Of a DNA stretch of 64,000 nt, positions 32,983 to 41,943 are shown piece after piece. Position 1 is the first letter of the stretch. Each line of letters begins with the position of its first letter. The notes beneath the pieces were generated by a model. That model searched no databases. It was not told the DNA's origin and saw only the letters and a program-made list of their open reading frames with translations. The translations under genes were made by a program, and so were the position numbers. This stretch comes from Sva-07 sp963715825 (GTDB taxonomy: Bacteria; Actinomycetota; Acidimicrobiia; Acidimicrobiales; Ilumatobacteraceae). The stretch covers positions 62,001-126,000 of the forward strand of contig CAVQSI010000013.1 in NCBI GenBank assembly GCA_963715825.1. Direction: 5' to 3'.

Positions 32983-33345
32983 ATGCCCGACGGGACCACG
33001 ATCCGAGCGACCGACGACCAACTGGCGGGGATCAAGTACGACGACCATGGCCTGGTGGCGGCCATCGCTCAGGACGTCCACAACGGTGACGTGCTCATGC
33101 TGGCCTGGATGAACGCCGAGTCGCTGCAGATGACGCTCGACGAGGGCCGCATGGTCTACTGGTCTCGCAGTCGCCAGGAGCTGTGGCGCAAGGGCGACAC
33201 CAGCGGAGATCGGCAGTTCGTGCGCGAGGCCTACTACGACTGCGACGCCGATGCGCTGCTGTTCAAGGTCGAACAGGAGGGTGCCGGAGCCTGCCACACC
33301 GGCGAACGCACCTGCTTCTTCCGGGCGTTCGGCACCGAGGCGTGA
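32983..33345 (+). CDS. hisI: Phosphoribosyl-AMP cyclohydrolase
   Basis: A 120-residue zinc enzyme for the third step of histidine synthesis. VLMLAWMNAESLQMT, VYWSRSRQELWRKGDTSG, then YDCDADALLFKVEQEG and ACHTGERTCFF supply the metal cysteines. It is the stand-alone form without HisE. Start is ATG at 32983 with TAGGCT 6 nt upstream. It is 4 kb from hisF and only 22 bases from trpE, joining histidine and tryptophan genes in one transcript. Confidence 0.94.
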   Translation: MPDGTTIRATDDQLAGIKYDDHGLVAAIAQDVHNGDVLMLAWMNAESLQMTLDEGRMVYWSRSRQELWRKGDTSGDRQFVREAYYDCDADALLFKVEQEGAGACHTGERTCFFRAFGTEA

Positions 33346-33367
33346 CCGCGCAGGGAGGATCCAGGCG

Positions 33368-34894
33368 ATGAAGATCCAGCCGTCGCGCGACGAATTCCAT
33401 CAGCACGCCGCCGTGCACACCGTGGTCCCCGTGTGGACCGAGTTGCTCGCCGACCTCGAGACGCCGGTGGCTGCGTACGTCAAGCTCGTCGGCGACGGGC
33501 CCGGCTTCCTGCTCGAGTCGGTCGAGGGTGCCGAGCGGTGGGCCCGGTTCTCGTTCGTGGGTCGCAATCCATCGGCAATGCTGGTGCTGCGCGACGGTGT
33601 CGTCGAACTCGACGGGGCCCTGCCCGACGGCATCCCGACCGATCGCGGCATGCTCGCAGCGATCGAGCACCTGCTCGGCGAGTACACGAGCCCCCGGTTC
33701 GACGACCTGCCACCGCTGCACGGCGGCATCATGGGATTCCTCGGCTACGACGTGATCCGCGAGGTCGAGCACCTCCCGGACACGCCACCCGACGACCGGG
33801 GATACCCCGACGCCGTGATGTCGGTGATCGGGTCGCTGGCGGCGTTCGACCACTGGCGCCAGCGTGTCTATCTCATCGAGAGCGTGCCGACCCTCGGGCT
33901 CGACCACGACCAACTCGACGCGGCGTACGACGCCGCGATCGCGCGAGTCGAGCAGGCGGTGGCCGACCTCGCCGAGCCGTTGCCGTACACGCCGGTCGAG
34001 CCGCCGACGGCGGCCGACGAACTCCCCGAGCTCCACTCGTCGATGCCCAACGGCGCGTACCAGCGCGCCGTCGAGGTCGCCAAGGAGCACGTGGTCGCCG
34101 GCGACATCTTCCAGGTGGTGTTGGCCCAGCGGTACGACCTCGAACTCGACGCCGACCCGTTCGACGTGTACCGGGTGCTGCGTCAGGTGAACCCGTCGCC
34201 GTACATGTACTTCGTGCGCCACCCCGAGCTCACGATCGTCGGCTCGTCGCCCGAACCGATGGTGCAGCTGCTCGACCGCACCGTCGTCTCGCGTCCGATC
34301 GCCGGCACGCGTCGACGGGGTCGCACCGACGAGCACGATCGGATGATGGCCGCTGAACTCATCGAGCATCCCAAGGAGCGCGCCGAGCACGTGATGCTCG
34401 TCGACCTCGCCCGCAACGACGTCGGGCGCGTCGCCGAGTTCGGCACGGTCACCGTCGACGAGTTGATGACGCTCGAGCGCTACAGCCACGTCATGCATCT
34501 GACCTCGCAGGTGTCCGGCCAGTTGCGTGACGGGCTCGGTCCCATCGACGTCCTGCGCGCCACACTGCCGGCGGGCACGGTGTCGGGTGCGCCCAAGGTG
34601 CGTGCGATGGAGATCATCGACACCCTCGAGCCGGTCAAGCGCGGCCCGTACGCGGGCGTGGTCGGCTACATCGACTGGTCGGGCAACCTCGACACCGCGA
34701 TCGCGATCCGCACCATGTTCGTCACGGGCGACGGGGCGACGGCGAGCCTGCAGGCCGGTGCGGGCATCGTGGCCGACTCGGTGCCCGACGACGAGGACCT
34801 CGAGTGCCGCAACAAGGCAGCGGCGTTGCTGGCGGCGATCCCCGCAGCACGGCGGATGACGGCTGCTCGCCGCGACGCCGGCACCCTCGCCTGA
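33368..34894 (+). CDS. trpE: Anthranilate synthase component I
   Basis: A 508-residue chorismate-using enzyme that makes anthranilate with ammonia from TrpG. The N-terminal domain has FLLESVEGAERWARFSFVGR, the LLES part of the tryptophan feedback site. The catalytic domain has GDIFQVVLAQR, PSPYMYFVR, RPIAGTRRRGRT, MLVDLARNDVGRV and TLPAGTVSGAPKVRAMEII. TrpG is not in the window. Start is ATG at 33368 with a GGAGG Shine-Dalgarno about 9 nt upstream, as expected for a downstream operon gene. No leader peptide with Trp codons was seen. Confidence 0.95.
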   Translation: MKIQPSRDEFHQHAAVHTVVPVWTELLADLETPVAAYVKLVGDGPGFLLESVEGAERWARFSFVGRNPSAMLVLRDGVVELDGALPDGIPTDRGMLAAIEHLLGEYTSPRFDDLPPLHGGIMGFLGYDVIREVEHLPDTPPDDRGYPDAVMSVIGSLAAFDHWRQRVYLIESVPTLGLDHDQLDAAYDAAIARVEQAVADLAEPLPYTPVEPPTAADELPELHSSMPNGAYQRAVEVAKEHVVAGDIFQVVLAQRYDLELDADPFDVYRVLRQVNPSPYMYFVRHPELTIVGSSPEPMVQLLDRTVVSRPIAGTRRRGRTDEHDRMMAAELIEHPKERAEHVMLVDLARNDVGRVAEFGTVTVDELMTLERYSHVMHLTSQVSGQLRDGLGPIDVLRATLPAGTVSGAPKVRAMEIIDTLEPVKRGPYAGVVGYIDWSGNLDTAIAIRTMFVTGDGATASLQAGAGIVADSVPDDEDLECRNKAAALLAAIPAARRMTAARRDAGTLA

Positions 34895-34928
34895 CACCGG
34901 ACTCCGACGTCTGCTGGTGGCAGCGGTG

Positions 34929-35510
34929 TCAGAGCAGGATGCCGAGGAAGAACAGGAAACCGAGTCCGGCCATACCGAAGGTGATTGCGGCGGCCAGCAA
35001 GATCAGCAACGGGAAGGTCGTCACCGACTTCAACGCAATGGCCAGCGCCGTGAACTGTCCGGCTGTGCCGACGGTGTCGCTCATCGTGAAGAACTGACGT
35101 GACATCACCACGGCGCTCTGGTCCTGGACACCGTCGCTCGCCTCGACGGTCTCGATGACGACGCGCTCCGAGCGCGGGTCGCCGGTGATCAGTCGCTCGA
35201 CATCGCTGACCAGCGCCGCCCCGAGCCTGGTGATCGCCCAGAGACGGAACATGGCGAGACCGACCGAGCCGATGGCGACGATCACCGCGAACCCGCCGAA
35301 GATGATCCACACCGTTTCGATGCCGTCCGACAGTGCAGCGATGCCGAGGGCGAACGCTCCGAGGCACACGACGACGACGATGAGCATCGTGCCGACTGCG
35401 AGGCGGGTGCCGCGGTGCACGAGCGTGAGGAGGCTGTCGACGGTGCGCGTCGCCAGATCGTGGAGTCGGCCGTCGCTGGTGCTGTCGCTGGGGTTGTCGT
35501 CGTAGCTCAT
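34929..35510 (-). CDS. Membrane protein, unknown
   Basis: A 193-residue protein with a hydrophilic acidic N-terminus (Asp/Ser-rich), two adjacent spans at about residues 38-60 and 68-90, a cytoplasmic region of about 70 residues (ERLITGDPRSERVVIETVEA), and a last span at 170-192 reaching the C-terminus. No family was recognised. Start is ATG at 35510. It is divergent from the YgfZ-type gene and converges on trpE. Confidence 0.6.
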   Translation of the reverse strand: MSYDDNPSDSTSDGRLHDLATRTVDSLLTLVHRGTRLAVGTMLIVVVVCLGAFALGIAALSDGIETVWIIFGGFAVIVAIGSVGLAMFRLWAITRLGAALVSDVERLITGDPRSERVVIETVEASDGVQDQSAVVMSRQFFTMSDTVGTAGQFTALAIALKSVTTFPLLILLAAAITFGMAGLGFLFFLGILL

Positions 35511-35543
35511 GACGTTCGCAGTGTGCCACGGCAGACTGAAGGT

Positions 35544-36221
35544 GTGATCCCCGATCCCGCTGCCATCGACGAAGCCGCCCGCGACCACGTGATCGTCGAG
35601 GGCCCCGACGCACTCACGTACCTGCACTCGCAGGTTGCCCAGGACCTGCGCGACCTCGCCGTCGGCGACGTCGCGTGGACACTCGTGCTCGAACCGACCG
35701 GCAAGGTCGACTCGCTCGCCCGAGTGACCCGCAGCGCCGACGACCGATTCGACTTCGACGTCGACGCCGGGTACGGCGACGCGCTGGCCGCCCGGCTCAA
35801 CCGGTTCAAGATCCGCGTCGACGCGGAGATCGCCGTGGTGCCGTCGGCGTCGCCGCATCCATCGGACGCGCACGAGGCCGCCCGGGTCGCAGCAGGCTGG
35901 CCCCGGATGGGCGTCGAGATCGTGCCAGGCGAGACCATTCCTGCAGTGACCGGGGTGGTGCCGGTGGCGGTGAACTTCACGAAGGGGTGCTACCCCGGCC
36001 AAGAACTGGTCGAACGCATGGACAGCCGAGGCGCTGACGCACCGAAGTCGTTGCGTATCGTCGACGTCGACTCGGGCGCTGCACCGGGTGACCCGCTGGT
36101 CGTCGACGGTGTCGAGGTGGGCACGATCACGAGCGTGTCGCCGGCCGGCACCCAGGCGCTCGGCTTCGTCAAGCGTGGCCACGACGTCGGACGACCACCC
36201 GCCCACCTTGCCGGTGCCTGA
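35544..36221 (+). CDS. ygfZ: YgfZ/GcvT-like folate-binding protein
   Basis: A 225-residue protein. The YgfZ signature is FTKGCYPGQELVERM, with the conserved Cys needed in iron-sulfur cluster repair; ALTYLHSQVAQDL and EPTGKVDSLARV come from the GcvT-like folate-binding fold. It is short compared with the E. coli protein (326 residues), as usual in actinobacteria. Start is GTG at 35544. It ends four bases before the convergent protease gene. Confidence 0.85.
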   Translation: MIPDPAAIDEAARDHVIVEGPDALTYLHSQVAQDLRDLAVGDVAWTLVLEPTGKVDSLARVTRSADDRFDFDVDAGYGDALAARLNRFKIRVDAEIAVVPSASPHPSDAHEAARVAAGWPRMGVEIVPGETIPAVTGVVPVAVNFTKGCYPGQELVERMDSRGADAPKSLRIVDVDSGAAPGDPLVVDGVEVGTITSVSPAGTQALGFVKRGHDVGRPPAHLAGA

Positions 36222-36225
36222 ACGG

Positions 36226-37347
36226 TCAGACCGAGTGAGCGGACGCAATGTCGCGACGGATCGCGACGACGTCGGGGTGCTGTCGGATACCGATGAGTTC
36301 GGGTGACGAGTCGATGATCACGGCCAGGCCCGACGGTGACGTGCCGGCCTCGGCGGCGGTTCGGAGCCAGCCGATCGCCGTCGCCTGATCGCCCAGCGCT
36401 CCCGCCGCTCGCGCCACGGTGGCCGCAGCGAGCGTGTGGGGATGTCGGGTGTAGCCCTCGGCGGCGTAGTGCGCGGCATCCTCGAAACGGCCGAGACGCA
36501 TCAGTTGGTTGGCGAGGACGTACTCGTTCCAAGGATCACCCGACGGCCAGGGTTCGGGCAGCAGGTCGACCAGCGCTGCGATCCGATCCTGGGGCAGCGT
36601 CACCGGTGGAGGTGGCTGGTCGGGGCGATGGTGGCTGAGCGCCGAGACCAGGATGCGGCGCGCCTTGCCCGGCTTGCCCGCGGCAAGCGCATCGTCGGCG
36701 TCGTGCCACGGCGACGTCGCCGTCTTCGACGAGCCGAGCATCTGCAGCTGCGTGATGAGCAGGAAGCCCATGATGAGCATGAAGCCCCGGTACCGCGTGT
36801 CGATCAGTGCGAACACGGTGAAGGCCCCGGTGACCGCCAGCGAGAACCAGATCATCGCCCGCTCGGCTCGGTCGGGAGCGATCCGGTCGAGTGCCGTGGT
36901 GACGATGTTGCCGCCGTCGAGCGGCAACACGGGAACGAGGTTGAAGGCGCCGATGATCGGCCCGGCCCACCAGATGGCGAGCAGGGCGGGGTCGTTCGCG
37001 TACGACGGTTGTTCGAGCGGATTGGCGCCGAGTGCGATGAGCAGTCCGACGCTGACGGCGATCTGGATGCCGGGGCCGGCGAACGAGATACCGATCTGTT
37101 CGAGACGCGTCAGCGGGCGCGTCGGCACGTACGAGGCGTAGCCGGCGAGGAAGTTGAGCGAGATCTCGGCGTCGGCGCCGGTGCGTCGCGCCGCCACCGC
37201 GTGGCCGAGTTCGTGCAGCAGCGTGAACGCCGTCAACGCCACGGCGAGCCAGAGCCCGAACGCATCGCCGTAGAGCACGACGATCAGCACCATGAACACG
37301 ACGAAGCCCGGTCGGACGTGAACAGGAAATCCGAGCAGCCGGAACAT
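36226..37347 (-). CDS. Site-2 protease family metalloprotease with C-terminal TPR-like region
   Basis: A 373-residue membrane protease. The first zinc motif is LLHELGHAVA (His45, His49) and the third ligand is Asp144 in NLVPVLPLDGG; six hydrophobic segments lie in residues 1-200. After about residue 230 a soluble part has helical pairs (RIAALVDLLPEPW, ANQLMRLGRFEDAAHYAAEG, AAGALGDQATAIGWLRTAAE), which resembles TPR. The family cuts membrane-embedded proteins such as anti-sigma factors. An RskA-type anti-sigma gene lies 10 kb away, but a link is speculation. Start ATG 37347 has TAGCCT 9 nt upstream. Confidence 0.85.
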   Translation of the reverse strand: MFRLLGFPVHVRPGFVVFMVLIVVLYGDAFGLWLAVALTAFTLLHELGHAVAARRTGADAEISLNFLAGYASYVPTRPLTRLEQIGISFAGPGIQIAVSVGLLIALGANPLEQPSYANDPALLAIWWAGPIIGAFNLVPVLPLDGGNIVTTALDRIAPDRAERAMIWFSLAVTGAFTVFALIDTRYRGFMLIMGFLLITQLQMLGSSKTATSPWHDADDALAAGKPGKARRILVSALSHHRPDQPPPPVTLPQDRIAALVDLLPEPWPSGDPWNEYVLANQLMRLGRFEDAAHYAAEGYTRHPHTLAAATVARAAGALGDQATAIGWLRTAAEAGTSPSGLAVIIDSSPELIGIRQHPDVVAIRRDIASAHSV

Positions 37348-37463
37348 TCGACTCCGAGGCTAGGACCGATCGTCGACGGCTGTCTCGCGAGACTCGGTGT
37401 TTCGACATCGTGTTCCGTGATCGTTCAGACGAAGAACGGTCATGGTGACGGCGCGAAGGGTCG

Positions 37464-37477
37464 TACACTCCTGTGAC
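37464..37477 (+). promoter_or_regulatory. Leaderless-type promoter of ppdK
   Basis: TACACT at 37464-37469 followed by 8 nt and the GTG start at 37478. With transcription starting about 7 nt after the hexamer the mRNA would begin at or within a base of the start codon. No Shine-Dalgarno is present in this interval. Confidence 0.5.
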
Positions 37478-40123
37478 GTGCCATACGTCTACGCCTTCGA
37501 TCACAAGCACCGCCGCCCTCCAATGGAGTACAAGGACCTGCTGGGTGGGAAGGGGGCGAACCTCGCCGAGATGACGAGTGTGTTGAAGCTCCCGGTGCCG
37601 CCGGGCTTCACGATCTCCACCGATGCGTGCCGCGACTACATGCACAGCGGCTGGCCGGACGGCCTCGACGAGGAGATCGCCAAGCACGTCTTCAAGCTCG
37701 AGAAGGCCATGGGGCGCAAGCTCGGCGACCCGTTCGACCCGTTGCTCGTGAGCGTTCGCTCGGGTGCCAAGTTCTCGATGCCGGGCATGATGGACACGGT
37801 CCTCAACCTCGGCCTCAACGATCAGAGCGTCGAGGGCCTTGCCCACTCGACCAACGATCCGCGGTTCGCGTACGACTCGTACCGTCGCTTCATCGCCATG
37901 TACGGCCGCATCGTGCTCGGTGTCGACGGGGAACCGTTCGAACACGCCCTCGATGCAGCCAAGGCCAAGGCTGGCACCGCGATGGACAACCTGATCCCGG
38001 CCGACGCACTCAAGGAGCTGTGCGACGACTACAAGGAAATCGTCCAGAGGGAGACCGGCGCACCGTTCCCGCAGAAGCCTCGCGAGCAGCTCAACGGCGC
38101 CGTCGAGGCCGTGTTCCGCAGCTGGAACGGCGCTCGTGCGATCGCCTACCGCAACCGCGAGAAGATCGATCACGAGCTCGGTACCGCCGTCAACGTCCAG
38201 ACGATGGTGTTCGGCAACCGCGACGACAACTCGGGCACCGGCGTCGGTTTCACCCGCAACGCGGCGACCGGCGAGAACAAGCCGTATGGCGACTTCCTGG
38301 TCAATGCACAGGGAGAGGACGTGGTGGCGGGTATCCGCAACACCGAAGACCTCGACCACATGAAGAAGCACTTCCCGGTGATCCACGCCGATCTCCTCGA
38401 GATCTTCAAGCGCCTCGAAGAGCACTACACCGACATGTGCGACACCGAGTTCACCATCGAACAGGGCAAGCTCTGGATGCTGCAGACCCGCGTCGGCAAG
38501 CGCACGGGCGCCGCCGCGCTGAAGATGGCCGTCGACATGACCAAGGGCACCGGCAGGGGATCGCATCGGTGGAAGATCTCGCGCGACGAGGCCATCATGC
38601 GCGTCTCGGCCGATCATCTCGACGCGGTGCTGCACCCGCAGTTCGCCACGGCCGGCAAGGTGCTCGCCAAGGGCCTGGGGGCGTCGCCGGGCGCCGCGGT
38701 CGGCGCCGTGTACTTCACCGCCGACGAGGCCGCTGCTGCGAAGGAGCGCGGCGAGGACGTCGTGCTCGTGCGCAACGAGACGAGCCCCGACGACATCCAC
38801 GGCATGATGGCTGCCGAGGGCATCCTCACCGCCCGTGGCGGACTGGTCAGCCACGCTGCCGTCGTTGCCCGTGGTTGGGGGACGCCGGCGATCGTCGGCG
38901 CCGAGGACGTGAAGATCAAGGGCGATCAGTTCACGGTTGGTGACATCGTCGTGCACAAGGGCGACATCATCTCGCTCGACGGAACGACGGGCCAGGTCAT
39001 GCTCGGTGCGCTCGAGCTCCGCGAGGCCGAGCCGCCCGCCGAGTTCGAGACGATCCTCAAGTGGGCCGACGCGGTCCGCAAGGGCAAGTTGGGCGTGCGT
39101 GCGAACGCCGACACCGGTGAGGACGCCACCAACGCCCGAGAACTCGGCGCGGAGGGCATCGGCCTGTGCCGGACCGAGCACATGTTCCTGGCCCCCGACC
39201 GGTTGCCGGTGGTGCGCGAGATGATCCTCGCCTCGACACCGGCGCAGGAGGAGAAGGCGCTCGAGAAGCTGCGTGCGGTCCAGGAGGCGGACTTCATGGA
39301 GATCCTCGACGCGATGGACGGCCTTCCGGTCACGATCCGGCTGCTCGACCCGCCGCTGCACGAGTTCCTCCCCTCGGTCGAGGAGCTCCGCATCAAGGAG
39401 GCCAAGTCCAAGAACGGCCTGAACAAGAAGGAGCAGGAGCTGCTGAACGCAGCCGAGCACTGGGCCGAGCACAACCCGATGATCGGAACGCGCGGTGTGC
39501 GCCTCGGCGTACTCAAGCCGGGTCTGTACGCCATGCAGGCCCGGGCGCTGCTGTCGGCTGCCGCGAAGCTGCGCGAGATGGGCAAGAACCCGATCGTCGA
39601 GATCATGATCCCGCTCACGGTCACGCGCGAGGAAATGACGCTGGCTCGGAGCTGGGTCCAGACCGAAGTCGACGAAGCGCTCGCCGGCATGAAGAAGAAG
39701 CCGATCATCACGATCGGCACGATGATCGAGACGCCGCGGGCGGCGCTGCGGGCCGACGAGATCGCCGAGGTCTCCGACTTCTTCAGCTTCGGCACCAACG
39801 ACCTGACGCAGCTCACCTTCGGGTTCAGCCGCGACGACGTCGAGAGCCGGATGATGCCGCAGTACCTCGAGCAGGGCTTGTTGAAGGCGAACCCGTTCGA
39901 CACGATCGACCAGACCGGCGTGGGTGACCTCGTGCGGATCGGCGCCGAGCGGGGCCGGTCCACCAAGCCCGACCTCAAGCTGGGCGTGTGCGGCGAACAT
40001 GGGGGAGACCCTGCGTCGATCGACCTGTTCTACAACGCCGGGCTCGACTACGTGTCGTGCTCGCCGTTCCGGGTCCCGATCGCCCGGCTGTCGGCGGCCC
40101 AGTCGATCATCGCCGCAGGCTGA
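37478..40123 (+). CDS. ppdK: Pyruvate, phosphate dikinase
   Basis: An 881-residue enzyme interconverting pyruvate, ATP and Pi with PEP, AMP and PPi. The ATP-grasp N-terminus has GGKGANLAEMTSVLKLPVPP, the phospho-histidine is in GGLVSHAAVVARGWGTPAIVG, and the PEP-binding domain has GLCRTEHMF, IGTRGVRLG and LGVCGEHGGDP with the catalytic Cys later in DYVSCSPFRV. Length and domains are complete. Start is GTG at 37478, 8 nt after TACACT. The role is in glycolysis/gluconeogenesis around PEP. Confidence 0.96.
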   Translation: MPYVYAFDHKHRRPPMEYKDLLGGKGANLAEMTSVLKLPVPPGFTISTDACRDYMHSGWPDGLDEEIAKHVFKLEKAMGRKLGDPFDPLLVSVRSGAKFSMPGMMDTVLNLGLNDQSVEGLAHSTNDPRFAYDSYRRFIAMYGRIVLGVDGEPFEHALDAAKAKAGTAMDNLIPADALKELCDDYKEIVQRETGAPFPQKPREQLNGAVEAVFRSWNGARAIAYRNREKIDHELGTAVNVQTMVFGNRDDNSGTGVGFTRNAATGENKPYGDFLVNAQGEDVVAGIRNTEDLDHMKKHFPVIHADLLEIFKRLEEHYTDMCDTEFTIEQGKLWMLQTRVGKRTGAAALKMAVDMTKGTGRGSHRWKISRDEAIMRVSADHLDAVLHPQFATAGKVLAKGLGASPGAAVGAVYFTADEAAAAKERGEDVVLVRNETSPDDIHGMMAAEGILTARGGLVSHAAVVARGWGTPAIVGAEDVKIKGDQFTVGDIVVHKGDIISLDGTTGQVMLGALELREAEPPAEFETILKWADAVRKGKLGVRANADTGEDATNARELGAEGIGLCRTEHMFLAPDRLPVVREMILASTPAQEEKALEKLRAVQEADFMEILDAMDGLPVTIRLLDPPLHEFLPSVEELRIKEAKSKNGLNKKEQELLNAAEHWAEHNPMIGTRGVRLGVLKPGLYAMQARALLSAAAKLREMGKNPIVEIMIPLTVTREEMTLARSWVQTEVDEALAGMKKKPIITIGTMIETPRAALRADEIAEVSDFFSFGTNDLTQLTFGFSRDDVESRMMPQYLEQGLLKANPFDTIDQTGVGDLVRIGAERGRSTKPDLKLGVCGEHGGDPASIDLFYNAGLDYVSCSPFRVPIARLSAAQSIIAAG

Positions 40124-40159
40124 CCGGTGACGCCGGTGCCAGGCACCGGCATCACCGGT
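40123..40159 (+). terminator. Interrupted stem-loop between ppdK and dnaG
   Basis: ACCGGTG (40123-40129) pairs with CACCGGT (40153-40159), and GCCGGT (40132-40137) with ACCGGC (40145-40150), leaving a 2-nt internal loop and a 7-nt apical loop. There is no T-run, so it may be a weak terminator or stabilise the ppdK 3' end. A TACATT hexamer for dnaG lies 8 bases later. Confidence 0.45.
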
Positions 40160-40181
40160 CGGGCACTACATTGACCCGAGC

Positions 40182-41943
40182 ATGGGGATCGTCGACGAGG
40201 ACATCGAACGACTGCGGTCGACGGTGTCGATCGTCGACACGATCCAGCAGTACGTCGCGCTGAAGCGCGTCGGGCGCAACTGGGTCGGTCTGTGTCCGTT
40301 CCACGCGGAGAAGAGCGGGTCGTTCAACGTCCGCGAGGAGACCGGGCGGTACAAGTGCTTCGGCTGCGACAAGGGCGGCGACGTCTTCACGTTCATCCAG
40401 GAGATCGAGCACCTCGATTTCCCAGGGGCGGTCGAGCATCTGGCGGCCAAGGCCGGAATCCAGCTCAACTACACGACGACGGGTCAGTCGAAGGAGCGGG
40501 CGAGACGCAAGCAGCTCGTCGAGGCGATGGACGAAGCCGTCGAGTGGTACCACCAACGACTCCTCACCGATCCCGACGCCCGCACTGCGCGCGACTATCT
40601 CCGTCGGCGGGGCCTCGCCGGCGACATCGCCCGTCAGTTCAAGCTCGGGTGGGCGCCCGACGACTGGGACTCGCTGTCGCGTGGGCTTGGTGCGTCGCCG
40701 GACGTCTTGCAGTCGGTGGGGCTGGCGTTCCGCAACAAGCGCAACAAGATGCAGGACTCGTTCCGGGCACGGGTGATGTTCCCGATCTTCTCCGAGTCGG
40801 GTGAGGCGCTGGCGTTCGGTGGTCGGATCCTGCCCGGATCGGACGATCCGGCCAAGTACAAGAACTCGTCGGAGACACCGATCTACACCAAGTCGAAGGT
40901 GCTCTACGGGTTGAACTGGGCCAAGAGCGACATCGCCAAGCACGACCAGGTGGTGGTGTGCGAGGGCTACACCGACGTGATCGGCTTCCACCGAGCAGGC
41001 GTCGCTCGGGCAGTTGCCACGTGTGGCACCGCACTCACCGAGGAGCACGTGCGGCTGTTGAAGCGCTACGCGAGCAGGGTCGTGTTGGCCTTCGACGCAG
41101 ACGCCGCCGGTCAGGGTGCCGCGGCCCGCTTCTACGAGTGGGAGCAGACGCATGCGGTGGAGGTGTCGGTCGCGCGGCTCCCGCAGGGCAAGGATCCCGG
41201 CGATCTCGCGCAGTCGGACCCCGAGGCGCTGCAGCGGGCGGTCGACTCGGCGATGCCGTTCCTCGGGTTCCGGCTGCAGCGCACCTTGAGTGCCCGTCCG
41301 CTCGACTCGCCCGAGCACCGAGCCCGGTTGGCCGAGGAGGCCATGGCGGTGGTCAACGAGCACCCGAACGCCAATGTCCGCAAGCTCTACGCCGGCGAAG
41401 TCGCGACGAAGGTCGGTCTCCCCGTGAGCGACCTGGTGCAGATCGCCGAGCGGGGGATCGCGCCGTCCGGCGATCCAGGTGGCACCAAAGCGTTCACGGG
41501 GGCCGATGGAGAACGCCGAGTTCGCTGCACTCGTCCTGCTCGTGCAGGACTGGGACGAGATCGCACCGTGGCTGATCGAGCAGCTGTTCGACGACGACGC
41601 CAACCGGATGGCGTTCGCTTCCATGGCCGAGGCGGCGGGCGATCTCCAGGGTGCGCTCGAGGTCGCGGCGCCCGATGCTCGTGAGGTCCTCGAGCGAGCC
41701 GCGGTCGCCGACCTGAACCTGCAACCCGACGTCGAAGCCAGAACGCTCATCGGTGCCGCGGCGCGCCGCGAGTTGGCCGCGCATGCCCGTCTCGCCGACC
41801 CAGCGGCGATGGAGGAGGACCGTGCGGCGCGGCTCGACATCGACGCGCTCAACGACACCGATCGAGCGCGTGCCATGGCGGCAGCCGAGTCGTTGCTAGG
41901 TTGGCTGGATCGACGCTCAGGGGAACGCAATGGTGGGGGCTGA
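40182..41943 (+). CDS. dnaG: DNA primase, frameshifted near 41,500
   Basis: Primase makes RNA primers at the replication fork. The zinc finger has CPFH early and CFGC later (residues about 39-63), the RNA polymerase basic region follows, and the TOPRIM acidic residues lie in VVVCEGYTDVI and VVLAFDADAAGQGA. The frame is lost after GGTKAFTG; the C-terminal part (NAEFAALVLLVQDWDEIAPW, MAAAESLLGWLDRR) continues one base on and ends at 41943. The change falls at a run of five G at 41498-41502. The corrected protein has about 586 residues. The stop overlaps the rpoD start by 14 bases. Confidence 0.9.

Noticed and set aside
33346..33367. Trp attenuator before trpE
   Set aside because: Only 22 bases separate hisI and trpE, with no leader peptide or alternative hairpins.
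36536..40000. A very long open frame (1154 codons) on the minus strand opposite ppdK
   Set aside because: It is antisense to a clear PPDK, has biased, repetitive His/Arg/Val composition and no family sequence; long antisense frames are normal in high G+C coding DNA.
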